Source: DASWIG01 sp965371445 (GTDB taxonomy: Bacteria > Acidobacteriota > Thermoanaerobaculia > Multivoradales > J023). From it: 64,000 nt of DNA. This document shows positions 57,302-64,000 of the stretch, in pieces. Positions within the stretch are counted from its first letter, which is position 1. The number at the start of each line of letters is the position of its first letter. The notes under the pieces were generated by a model. The model made no database searches. It was not told where the DNA came from and worked only from the letters and a program-made list of their open reading frames with translations. The DNA lies in assembly GCA_965371445.1 (NCBI GenBank), contig CBDUYN010000032.1:1-64000 (forward strand). The letters are read 5' to 3'. Position numbers and translations under genes: made by a program.

Positions 57302-59140
57302 GTGAGCGCGCGCCGTTTGACCTTCGAGGACCTCTGGTCTCTCGAGCGGCTCGGGGCGCCGGCCGTCTCGCCCGACGGACGCTGGGTGGCGCTCGTCGCC
57401 ACCCGCTATCCGCGCGAGGAGAATCGGGGCGTCGGCGACCTGTGGCTCGTGGCGGGCGACGGCAGCGAAGCGCCGCGGCGGCTGACCTGGGACGCGGGGA
57501 GCGAGAAAGCCCCCACCTGGAGCGGCGACTCGCGCTATCTCGCCTTCGTTTCCAAGCGTGGCGAGGACCCCGCCCAGCTCTACCGGCTGCCCATGGCCGG
57601 CGGCGAGGCCGAGCCCTTGACCGAGCTGGGTGTCGCGGTGAGCGGCGCGAAGTACTTCGACGACGGCCGGCGCATCGCTTTTGCGGCCTCGACCTGGCCG
57701 GACCTCGGCGACGACCTGGAAGCGCTCAAGAAGCGAGTCGAGGAGAGGAAAGAAGACAAAACCCAGGTCAAGGTCAGCGACCGGCGCCTGCTGCGCTACT
57801 GGGACGAGTACCGCACCGACGGAAGTGTCCCGCACGTCTTCGAGCTCGATCTCAAGACCCCCAAGCTCCGCGACCTCATGCCGGGCTTCGACGGCCTCCT
57901 GTCCTTCATGAGATTCGACTGGGACCTCTCTCCCGACGGCTCGCAGATCGCTTTTGTGGCCAACACGACCGAGCCGCCGTGGCAAAAGCTTTCGATGAAG
58001 GTCCACACGCTCGACCTCGCGAGCGGCGAGATCCGCCGCCTCGGCGGTACCGGGGGGAAGCGGATCCGAGACGTCGCCCCGGCCTACAGCGCCGACGGCC
58101 GCTATCTGCTCTTTGCCCGCAAGCCGCGCATCGACGTCTCTCCCGAGCTCGCCCCGTTGATGCGCTACGACACGAGGAGCGGCGAGCTCAAGGACCTGAC
58201 CGGCGGCTGGGACCGCCAGCCCGCAGGATGGACGACGAGCCGCGACGGCGAAAGTGTCGTCTTCCACGCCCAGGACCGGGGACGCTCCAACCTCTACGTG
58301 ATGCCGATCGACGGCGGCGAGCCCCGCCTCCTGGTCCGCGGCGGCGCGACGGGCGGCGTCGACGCCGGTAAGGGCGGCCGGCTCTTCTACCTCCGCGACG
58401 CCCTCCTCGAGCCGGAGGAGCTCTGGAGCGTTGGTATCGACGGCGGCGAGCCGCGGCGGTTGACCTCCTTTCACGACGAAACGGTCCGCGACGTCGACTT
58501 CGGCACCGTCGAGGACGTGACCTTTGAGGGCGGCGAAGGCGAGGCGGTCCAGATGTGGGTGCTCCATCCGCCGGGCTTCGATCCGGCGGAGAAGTACCCT
58601 CTGGTCCTGATCCTCCACGGCGGACCCCACAGCGCCTGGCTCGACACGTTTCACTACCGCTGGGCGACGGCGCTTTTCTCGGCCCAGGGCTACGTCACAG
58701 CGGCGGTCAACTTCCATGGCTCGACCGGCTTCGGCCAGGATTTTGCCGCGTCGATCCAGGGCGAGCACGCCCGCCTCCCTTTCCTCGACGTGATGAAGGC
58801 GACGGATCACCTCGTCGAACGCGGTGCCGAGCCGTGGGAGAACCCGGAGCGCATCGACCGCTACTCGCCGAGCCGTCACGCGTCGGATTTCGCGACGCCG
58901 ACGCTCATCCTTCACGGCGAGCTCGACTACCGGGTGCCGGTCACCCAGGGGATCCAGCTCCATCACGTCCTGTCGGGCAAGGGCGTCCCTTCGCGGATCG
59001 TCGTCTTTCCCCACGAGAACCACTGGATCACCCGTCCGCAGGCGGCGGAGATCTGGTGGCGCGAGGTCCTGGGATGGCTCGACCGCTACATCGGCAAGGG
59101 CGCCGACCCAGAGGACGGCGGAGACGATGAAGCGTCCTGA
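57302..59140 (+). CDS. S9 (prolyl oligopeptidase) family protein lacking its nucleophile segment
   Basis: In this 612-residue protein residues 1-390 are a beta-propeller (repeated WSGDSRYLAFVSKR and SADGRYLLFARKP blades). The C-terminal alpha/beta-hydrolase part has LILHGGPHSAW, FHGSTGFGQDF, the triad Asp in HGELDYRVP and His in ENHWITRP. The segment that should lie between them, with the catalytic serine (GxSYGGYM), is absent. ATDHLVERG is joined directly to AEPWENPERID. About 50-60 residues are missing with the frame intact, so the enzyme cannot act by the usual triad. It has no signal peptide and overlaps the next gene by 14 bases. Confidence 0.85.
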   Translation: MSARRLTFEDLWSLERLGAPAVSPDGRWVALVATRYPREENRGVGDLWLVAGDGSEAPRRLTWDAGSEKAPTWSGDSRYLAFVSKRGEDPAQLYRLPMAGGEAEPLTELGVAVSGAKYFDDGRRIAFAASTWPDLGDDLEALKKRVEERKEDKTQVKVSDRRLLRYWDEYRTDGSVPHVFELDLKTPKLRDLMPGFDGLLSFMRFDWDLSPDGSQIAFVANTTEPPWQKLSMKVHTLDLASGEIRRLGGTGGKRIRDVAPAYSADGRYLLFARKPRIDVSPELAPLMRYDTRSGELKDLTGGWDRQPAGWTTSRDGESVVFHAQDRGRSNLYVMPIDGGEPRLLVRGGATGGVDAGKGGRLFYLRDALLEPEELWSVGIDGGEPRRLTSFHDETVRDVDFGTVEDVTFEGGEGEAVQMWVLHPPGFDPAEKYPLVLILHGGPHSAWLDTFHYRWATALFSAQGYVTAAVNFHGSTGFGQDFAASIQGEHARLPFLDVMKATDHLVERGAEPWENPERIDRYSPSRHASDFATPTLILHGELDYRVPVTQGIQLHHVLSGKGVPSRIVVFPHENHWITRPQAAEIWWREVLGWLDRYIGKGADPEDGGDDEAS

Positions 59141-60905
59141 GCGCCTCGTCGGTGCGGTTCTCCTGGCCGCTGCCGTCCTCCTCCTGCTCTTTTTCCTGAA
59201 CGAGCACCTGCGCCTCGCCCTCGACAAGGAGTATTCGATCGACGAGCTCCAGTACGCTCACGGCGGCTGGCTGATCTCCCAGGGCGAGGTGATCTACCGC
59301 GACTTTTTCGAGCACCACCATCCGTTGATCCATCAGCTTCTGGCGCTCGCTTTCCTCGTCCTCGACGACGACCCCAACAACGTGGTCTATCTGCGGCTCT
59401 TGATGCTGCCCTTTCTCCTTCTGACGCTGGTGGCCGCCTGGCGTCTCACGGCGGGAAAAGACGACGAGAAGCGTTCCGCCATCCTCGCGCCGCTTTTCGT
59501 CCTGATGGTGCCGAGCTACTCGATGATGGCGACCGAGGTGCGGCCGGATCCGCTGGCTTTCGCGCTTTTCCTGGCCGCCGTCGCGGTCCTCTACACCGGC
59601 CGGCTCGCTCCCGGGATCCGAGGGTTTCTAAGCGGCGTCTTTTTGGTCGCCGCTTTCTGGGGGACTCTCAAGGTCGTCTACTACGGCCTCGTCTTTCCGG
59701 CGGCGCTCGCCGCGGACTTGGTGGCACTGTCCGCCTGGGGGGATCAAGGGGGGAAGACACTGCGGCGTGGCAAGGAACGCTACCTCCTGGGCCATCCGTT
59801 TTTTTTCCTCGCCGGGGCCGCCGCTGCGGTGCTGCCGATCGCCGTCTATCTGACGGTGACCGGATCGTGGGGGGCCTGGTTCGAATGGTCGGTCGAGTGG
59901 TCCTTCGTCCACCAGCGTCACTATCCGGGCTTTTTCTGGACGCGCAACTTCGCGTCGCTTTTCGCGGTCTCTTTCTGGCTCTTTCCGCTCGCCGTCCTGG
60001 GAGTCGTGACGACGGTGAAGCGGCTGCCGCGCGGCGTGACGACGGCCGGCGTGACGACGCCCGGCGAGGCCGCGCCGGACCTCCTGCTCCTGGGGACGCT
60101 CGCGACGACGCTGGCGTCTTTCGTCTGGCAGTCGGCGGCCTATCTCTACAGCCTGGTGCCGTTCACGGTCGTCTGGTGCGTTTTCGCGGCGCGCGGGGCC
60201 GTAGCGGTGATGCGGTGGCTGCGCTCGGGCCGGGCCGGCGGCGCCTCGGTCTACTTCGCGGCGCTCCTTTTGCTCCTCTTCGCCGTCGAGGTGGCACGCG
60301 CCCGGGGCGGCATCGAAAAGCTCCTGGCGCGCGACAACGCCAAGCAGCACGCGGTGCTTCGCCGGCTCCACCAAATGACGCGTCCGGACGAGCCGGTATT
60401 AAACATTTCCGGCGGACAGGTCACACGTCCGTCGGTGCATTTCTTCTACTTCTTCGAAGCCGTGGTGCGTCAGCTCAAGCACGACGTCTTTGCCGATGAG
60501 TTTCCGCGGAGCATGATGGAGCGCGGTTGCATCGCCTACATGCCGAGCGATCGGTTTCACCGTCTGCCGGAGCCGTTGCGGCGGTTTCTACTGGAGAGCT
60601 TCCAGCCCTATGACGAGGACCTCTGGTTCTGGGGACGGCGGTGGGAGGTCTCGGGAGAGCTGGCGGCCGAATTCCTGGCGGTGCGGGACGGGAGCTACTT
60701 CGTCTGGCCGCCGCAGGCGGTGGCGCGCGGCGAGCTCGTGGTGGGCGAGCAGCGGGTTGCGACGCCCGTCATCCAGCTTGCGGCGGGGACGTACGGCGTC
60801 CGCTACCGGGGGGAGGAGCGGGAGCTTTACCTCGTGTGGTTGCCGGCGGACGGGCGTGCGTTCGCGCCGCGTCCGGAGGTCAAGGCGGGGCTTGGAGGTT
60901 CCTAG
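59127..60905 (+). CDS. Polytopic membrane protein, GT39-like
   Basis: This 592-residue protein has one helix at 10-28, an external loop with YSIDELQYAHGGWLISQG and FFEHHHPLIHQLLA, then about ten helices to residue 395, and a soluble C-terminal region of about 190 residues. The acidic loop and following helices follow the GT-C layout of ArnT/GT39 proteins. It likely moves a sugar from a lipid carrier to an outside acceptor. Its ATG lies within the end of the S9-like gene. A poly-G stretch near 59737 (copy 3 of the dispersed repeat) is within its coding sequence. Confidence 0.72.
   Translation: MKRPERLVGAVLLAAAVLLLLFFLNEHLRLALDKEYSIDELQYAHGGWLISQGEVIYRDFFEHHHPLIHQLLALAFLVLDDDPNNVVYLRLLMLPFLLLTLVAAWRLTAGKDDEKRSAILAPLFVLMVPSYSMMATEVRPDPLAFALFLAAVAVLYTGRLAPGIRGFLSGVFLVAAFWGTLKVVYYGLVFPAALAADLVALSAWGDQGGKTLRRGKERYLLGHPFFFLAGAAAAVLPIAVYLTVTGSWGAWFEWSVEWSFVHQRHYPGFFWTRNFASLFAVSFWLFPLAVLGVVTTVKRLPRGVTTAGVTTPGEAAPDLLLLGTLATTLASFVWQSAAYLYSLVPFTVVWCVFAARGAVAVMRWLRSGRAGGASVYFAALLLLLFAVEVARARGGIEKLLARDNAKQHAVLRRLHQMTRPDEPVLNISGGQVTRPSVHFFYFFEAVVRQLKHDVFADEFPRSMMERGCIAYMPSDRFHRLPEPLRRFLLESFQPYDEDLWFWGRRWEVSGELAAEFLAVRDGSYFVWPPQAVARGELVVGEQRVATPVIQLAAGTYGVRYRGEERELYLVWLPADGRAFAPRPEVKAGLGGS
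59733..59760. repeat. Dispersed G/C-tract repeat, divergent copy 3
   Basis: The segment around GGGGGGATCAAGGGGGG resembles copy 2 (GGGGGGAACGAGGGGGG) and continues with a similar GAAGACAC (GAGGACAC in copy 2). It is in frame inside the GT39-like gene. The similarity is looser than between copies 1 and 2. Confidence 0.4.
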
Positions 60906-60984
60906 CCCGCGCTTGTGGTATGCTCGGCTCAACCGAGACGACTGGGAGAGCGAATGCGCGGGCCTTGACGGGAGAGGATGGGGT

Positions 60985-61455
60985 ATGACGACCGACTCCA
61001 ACAAGCTTCGAGACAGGGAAGCCAGGCCGACGCGAGAGCGTCTGGCCCGTGATCGCGACGGCGCCCCCGAACCCCTGAAGCCGATCCTCGACGCTTTCCT
61101 CGACCGCCTCTTCGACCCGAATCTCCAGCTCCAGGCCCTGTGGAAAGAGCTCAGGATCCACGACCACAACATCTCCACCCAGTTCTTCCAGGCGTTCGGC
61201 AAGACGCCCTGGGCCTATCTCGTCGACTGCCGGCTCGAGGTCGCTGGCAGGCTGCTGGAAACGACCCGCGTCAAGCTCTTCCAGGTCAGCCTTGCCGTCG
61301 GCTATGGGAGCTACAACAACTTCTCCAGGGCCTTCAAGGCCTGGAGCGGCGGACGACGGCCCATCGACTACCGCCTCCGTCGGCTCAAGCGTCCCTTCGG
61401 CCCCCCGCCGGCTGAGGAATTTCTCTGCATTTGGCAGAGCCCTCAAATCGTGTGA
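60985..61455 (+). CDS. AraC-type helix-turn-helix protein
   Basis: This 156-residue protein consists almost only of an AraC-like DNA-binding region (about 35-130). The first HTH reads LQLQALWKELRIHDHNISTQ, then FFQAFGKTPWAYLVDCRLEVAGRLL. The second has VSLAVGYGSYNNFSRAFKAWSG. No effector domain precedes it, only a charged 30-residue lead, so control must come from level or partners. A TATGCT box lies at about 60918. The targets are unknown; the neighbouring transferase or hydrolase genes are possible. Confidence 0.82.
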   Translation: MTTDSNKLRDREARPTRERLARDRDGAPEPLKPILDAFLDRLFDPNLQLQALWKELRIHDHNISTQFFQAFGKTPWAYLVDCRLEVAGRLLETTRVKLFQVSLAVGYGSYNNFSRAFKAWSGGRRPIDYRLRRLKRPFGPPPAEEFLCIWQSPQIV

Positions 61456-61515
61456 TCCCGCGGCCGGCGGACGCGGCTTCAGCCGCAAAGCCCGAAGGGC
61501 GTCTTTTCAAAGATA

Positions 61516-61537
61516 GCCCGGGGATTTATCCCCGGGT
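61516..61537. repeat. Palindrome GCCCGGGGAT-TT-ATCCCCGGGT
   Basis: A 10-bp inverted repeat with one G:T mismatch lies between convergent genes. It has the same layout as the hairpin at 46424-46447, so both probably belong to one REP-like family. Confidence 0.65.
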
Positions 61538-61582
61538 GCCGGCTCAGGCCCGAGATGGGGCGACCCGCCGAGCCACGGCGGT

Positions 61583-62341
61583 TCAGCGCCGGTCGCGCAG
61601 GAACGGCAGCGTACGCCGCGTCTCCCGGACGACGGTGGGGTTGATCTCGGCGAGCAACATCGTCTCCTGCTCCGCCGCCGCGGCGAGGATGCGGCCCATG
61701 GGGTCGACGACGCGGCTGTCGCCCGTGTAGCGGTTCCCGCCGCCCTCGCCGACCCGGTTGACGCCGACGACGTAGGCCTGGTTCTCGATCGCCCTGGCCA
61801 CGAGGAGCGTCTGCCAGTGGCGGCGGCGCGGCTCGGGCCAGTTGGCCACGACGACGTAGGCGTCGGTCGCCTCGGCCGTCGCCCAGAACTCGTCGGCGAA
61901 GCGCAGGTCGTAGCAGATGAAAAGCGTGAAGCGGACGCCCTCGACCTCGATCGTGACGAAGTCCTCGCCGGCACCGTAGCACTCGCTCTCGCCAGCGAAG
62001 GAGAAGGGGTGGATCTTGCGGTAGCGATGGAGCTCACCGCCGGGTCCGGCGACGACGAGCGTGTTGAAGGGCCTCTCGAAGCCTTCCGGACGCTCGGGCA
62101 GCGACCCGGCGATCCACAGGCCGTGCTCCGCGGCCTGCTCGCGCAGGAAGCGCGTCGAGGGTCCCTCGGGCGGCTCGCCGATGCGGTCGGTGGCCATCGA
62201 GAAGCCGCAGGCGTAGGTCTCGGGCAGGATCAGGAAGCGCACCCCGGCCGCCTTGGCCGCCACCACCCAGGGACGGAGGCGTTCGAAGTTGGCCTCCGGG
62301 TCCTCCCAGACGATCTCGCTCTGCAACGCTGCGATCTTCAT
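61583..62341 (-). CDS. Nitrilase-family omega-amidase
   Basis: In this 252-residue carbon-nitrogen hydrolase the triad is Glu41 (LPETY), Lys109 (YRKIHPF) and Cys143 (FICYDLRF), in the spacing of the NIT2/YafV omega-amidase branch. Such enzymes hydrolyse 2-oxoglutaramate or 2-oxosuccinamate, the keto-amides made by glutamine and methionine transaminases. The next gene upstream in the same direction is just such a transaminase, ten bases away, which strongly supports this specific role over a general nitrilase. Confidence 0.9.
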   Translation of the reverse strand: MKIAALQSEIVWEDPEANFERLRPWVVAAKAAGVRFLILPETYACGFSMATDRIGEPPEGPSTRFLREQAAEHGLWIAGSLPERPEGFERPFNTLVVAGPGGELHRYRKIHPFSFAGESECYGAGEDFVTIEVEGVRFTLFICYDLRFADEFWATAEATDAYVVVANWPEPRRRHWQTLLVARAIENQAYVVGVNRVGEGGGNRYTGDSRVVDPMGRILAAAAEQETMLLAEINPTVVRETRRTLPFLRDRR

Positions 62342-62351
62342 TCGATCCTCC

Positions 62352-63527
62352 TTAGGAGGTGGCGAGCCGGCGCAGACGCCGGACGGCTTCGTCGAGCAGC
62401 TCCAGCGTCTTGCAAAAAGCGAAGCGCACCAGGTGGCGTCCCGCCTCCTTGTGGACGTAGAAGGCGGTCGGCGGGATCGCCGCCACGCCTACCTTCTCCG
62501 GCAACATGCGGCAAAAAGCGACGTCGTCGTCCCAGCCGAGGGGGCGGATGTCGGCAAGGACGAAGTAGGTGCCCGCCGGTTCCAAGACGCCGAAGCCCAC
62601 CTCGCGCAGCCCCCGGCACAGGTGGTCGCGGCGCTCCCGGTACTCTTCGACGAACGTCCGGTAGAAAGCCTCGTCGGCCTCCTCCAGGGCCCGGGCCACG
62701 GCCGGTTGCATGGGCGCGCTGTTGCAGAAGGTGATGAACTGGTGCGCGGTCCGGATCGCCGCGGCGAGCGGACGCGGGGCACAGGCCCAGCCGACCTTCC
62801 AGCCCGTGAAGGAGAAGGTCTTGCCCGCCGAGGAGATGGTGACGGTCCGCTCCCACATCCCCGGCAGGGTGGCAATCGGGACGTGCTCGGCGTCGAAGGT
62901 CAGGTGCTCGTAGACCTCGTCGGAGACGACCAGGAGGTCGTGGTCTCGGGCCAGCCGGGCGACGTGCCCGAGCTCGGCGCGGGTGAAGACCTTGCCCGCC
63001 GGATTGTGGGGCGAGTTGAGGAGGATCATGCGCGTCTTGGGCGTTATGGCCTGCTCCAGGGCCGCGGACTCGTAGCGGAAGTCGGGTGACTCCAGGGTCA
63101 CCAGGCGCTCGACGCCTCCGGCCATCGCCACCGTGGCGCGGTAGGAGTCGTAGAAGGGCTCGAAAAAAACCACCTCGTCGCCCACCTCGACGAGGGCCTG
63201 GAGGGTGGCACAGATCGCCTCGGTGGCGCCGTTGGTCACGGTGACCTCGGAGTCGGCGTCGTAGTCGAGGTCGTAGAAGCGCTTCTGATGGCGGGCGATG
63301 GCGCGGTTGAGCTCCGGGATCCCGGTCATCCGGCAGTACTGGTTCGCGCCACCGCGGATCGCCTCGACCGCGGCCTCCTTGACGAAGTCGGGTCCTTCGA
63401 AGTTGGGGAAGCCCTGGCCGAGGTTGACCGCCTCGTGGCGCAGGGCGAGCTCGGTCATCTCGGTGAAAACCGTCGTCCCGAAGCCCTGGAGGCGGGACGT
63501 CAGATAGGGCAGGCGTGCGCTCGGCAT
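62352..63527 (-). CDS. Class I aminotransferase, methionine/glutamine (KAT/YbdL) type
   Basis: This 391-residue PLP enzyme has LGQGFPNFEGP, YCRMTGIPELNRAIA, the Asn/Pro loop LNSPHNPAGKVF, SDEVYEHLTFD, and the PLP lysine in SSAGKTFSFTGWKVGW. These mark the kynurenine aminotransferase/YbdL branch, which transaminates methionine, glutamine and aromatic acids with keto-acid acceptors such as KMTB. It is co-transcribed with an omega-amidase that makes the glutamine reaction irreversible, so methionine salvage is the likely setting. Confidence 0.92.
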   Translation of the reverse strand: MPSARLPYLTSRLQGFGTTVFTEMTELALRHEAVNLGQGFPNFEGPDFVKEAAVEAIRGGANQYCRMTGIPELNRAIARHQKRFYDLDYDADSEVTVTNGATEAICATLQALVEVGDEVVFFEPFYDSYRATVAMAGGVERLVTLESPDFRYESAALEQAITPKTRMILLNSPHNPAGKVFTRAELGHVARLARDHDLLVVSDEVYEHLTFDAEHVPIATLPGMWERTVTISSAGKTFSFTGWKVGWACAPRPLAAAIRTAHQFITFCNSAPMQPAVARALEEADEAFYRTFVEEYRERRDHLCRGLREVGFGVLEPAGTYFVLADIRPLGWDDDVAFCRMLPEKVGVAAIPPTAFYVHKEAGRHLVRFAFCKTLELLDEAVRRLRRLATS

Positions 63528-63688
63528 GGGAGAATTGTGCCACAGCCGGACGGCGAGCCTTCGTCTTCGGTGGCTTTTGATTCTAAGATATCCGGTATCG
63601 GATGGCCGCGGAGCGCGGCAGTGACGGGGGACTTGGCGGAGATCGCGGGAATCCGATGCCGCGCACGGGATCTCCCAGGAGACGGTTG

Positions 63689-64000
63689 TTGAAGCACTCG
63701 ACCAAGAGCTCCCGGCCCCATCTCTTCAGTTGGTTTCAGCTCGGACCTGCCCGGCCCAAGCCGACCGACCAGCCCGACACGACCTCCGGCGCCCTCGCCG
63801 CCACGCTGCGCCGCGACCCGGTGGCCGTCGTGGCGCTCGCCGTATTGGCGGTCCTGGTCGCCCTGGAGGCTGGCTCGCCGATGGTTCCGAAGCCGCTCGA
63901 CGCTGTCGTGCGCTTTCTGCCGCTCGCCCATCTGGCGCTGGCCGTCGGAGCCATCCAGTTGGGGCTCCGGCGCATCATCCACCAGGCGGAGCGTCGTCTC
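63689..64000 (+). CDS. Membrane protein, N-terminal part
   Basis: A TTG at 63689, seven bases after AGGAG (63677-63681), opens a frame that stays open for 104 codons to the window end. The first 45 residues are polar (KHSTKSSRPHLFSWFQLGP), then two hydrophobic helices (VAVVALAVLAVLVALEAG and VVRFLPLAHLALAVGAI) before a basic turn. No family can be named from this part. The 161-base gap before it shows only this ribosome-binding site. Confidence 0.6.
   Translation, partial: MKHSTKSSRPHLFSWFQLGPARPKPTDQPDTTSGALAATLRRDPVAVVALAVLAVLVALEAGSPMVPKPLDAVVRFLPLAHLALAVGAIQLGLRRIIHQAERRL

Noticed and set aside
1..64000. tRNA, rRNA or insertion-sequence transposase genes
   Set aside because: No cloverleaf, rRNA stretch or transposase motif was seen by eye in the window, so none is reported.

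Overview
ORGANISM. The window is GC-rich, densely coding DNA from a Gram-negative bacterium, shown by a TonB-dependent receptor, lipoproteins and an outer-surface glycan export system. GTG and TTG starts and 1-4 base gene overlaps are common. The mix of Ser/Thr kinases with TPR or receiver domains, FHA/AAA+ regulators, TPR-tailed sulfatase-like proteins, cNMP-PilZ proteins and S9 peptidases fits Acidobacteriota (Thermoanaerobaculia-like) best. A myxobacterial or related lineage is the main alternative, because HMG-CoA reductase and type 2 IPP isomerase point to a mevalonate pathway. The taxonomic call is inference only. LAYOUT. 0-7.8 kb: an unidentified partial gene, a DUF885 lipoprotein, alanine racemase, MsrA, an unknown conserved small protein, a sulfatase-fold/TPR protein and an MDR-family reductase. 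7.8-15 kb: a signalling block with a membrane TPR Ser/Thr kinase, a degenerate FHA/AAA+ regulator and a receiver-kinase fusion, followed by an ABC-2 permease and ATPase. 15-38.9 kb: a large surface-glycan island with GT39-like membrane proteins, GT2 and GT4 glycosyltransferases, SGNH hydrolases (one fused to a GT2), a transglutaminase-like protein, methyltransferases, a glutamine-dependent asparagine synthase-like enzyme, a Wzm/Wzt-type exporter, two CMP-nonulosonate synthetases each fused to a HAD phosphatase domain, and a NeuB-like synthase. 39-41 kb: a decaying patch with a HicB antitoxin, a frameshifted hicA, 42-bp tandem repeats and a TPR remnant, plus one intact DMT transporter. 41-50.5 kb: a CYTH/CHAD protein, an HhH protein with a lysine-rich tail, a NUDIX hydrolase, a TonB receptor, a SpoIIE-type phosphatase and two tandem cNMP-PilZ proteins. 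50.5-56 kb: a LytTR regulator, IPP isomerase, HMG-CoA reductase and cytochrome c operon, divergent from a histidine kinase/OmpR pair preceded by a Pho-box-like site. 56-64 kb: an Fe-type alcohol dehydrogenase, an S9 peptidase relative lacking its nucleophile segment, a membrane glycosyltransferase-like protein, an AraC-type HTH protein, and an omega-amidase/transaminase pair. HOW IT FITS TOGETHER. The island encodes synthesis, CMP-activation, assembly and ABC export of a glycan that probably contains a sialic-acid-like (nonulosonic) sugar. The kinase and FHA genes look like one phospho-signalling unit. The transaminase and nitrilase-family genes form the glutamine transaminase/omega-amidase route. 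GENOME DYNAMICS. At least three enzymes have lost a catalytic segment or frame (class V aminotransferase, S9 peptidase, HicA). There are also two pseudogene remnants, one being a broken copy of a neighbouring fusion gene. Several small palindromic repeat families recur across the window, and one copy supplies the stop codons of two convergent genes.
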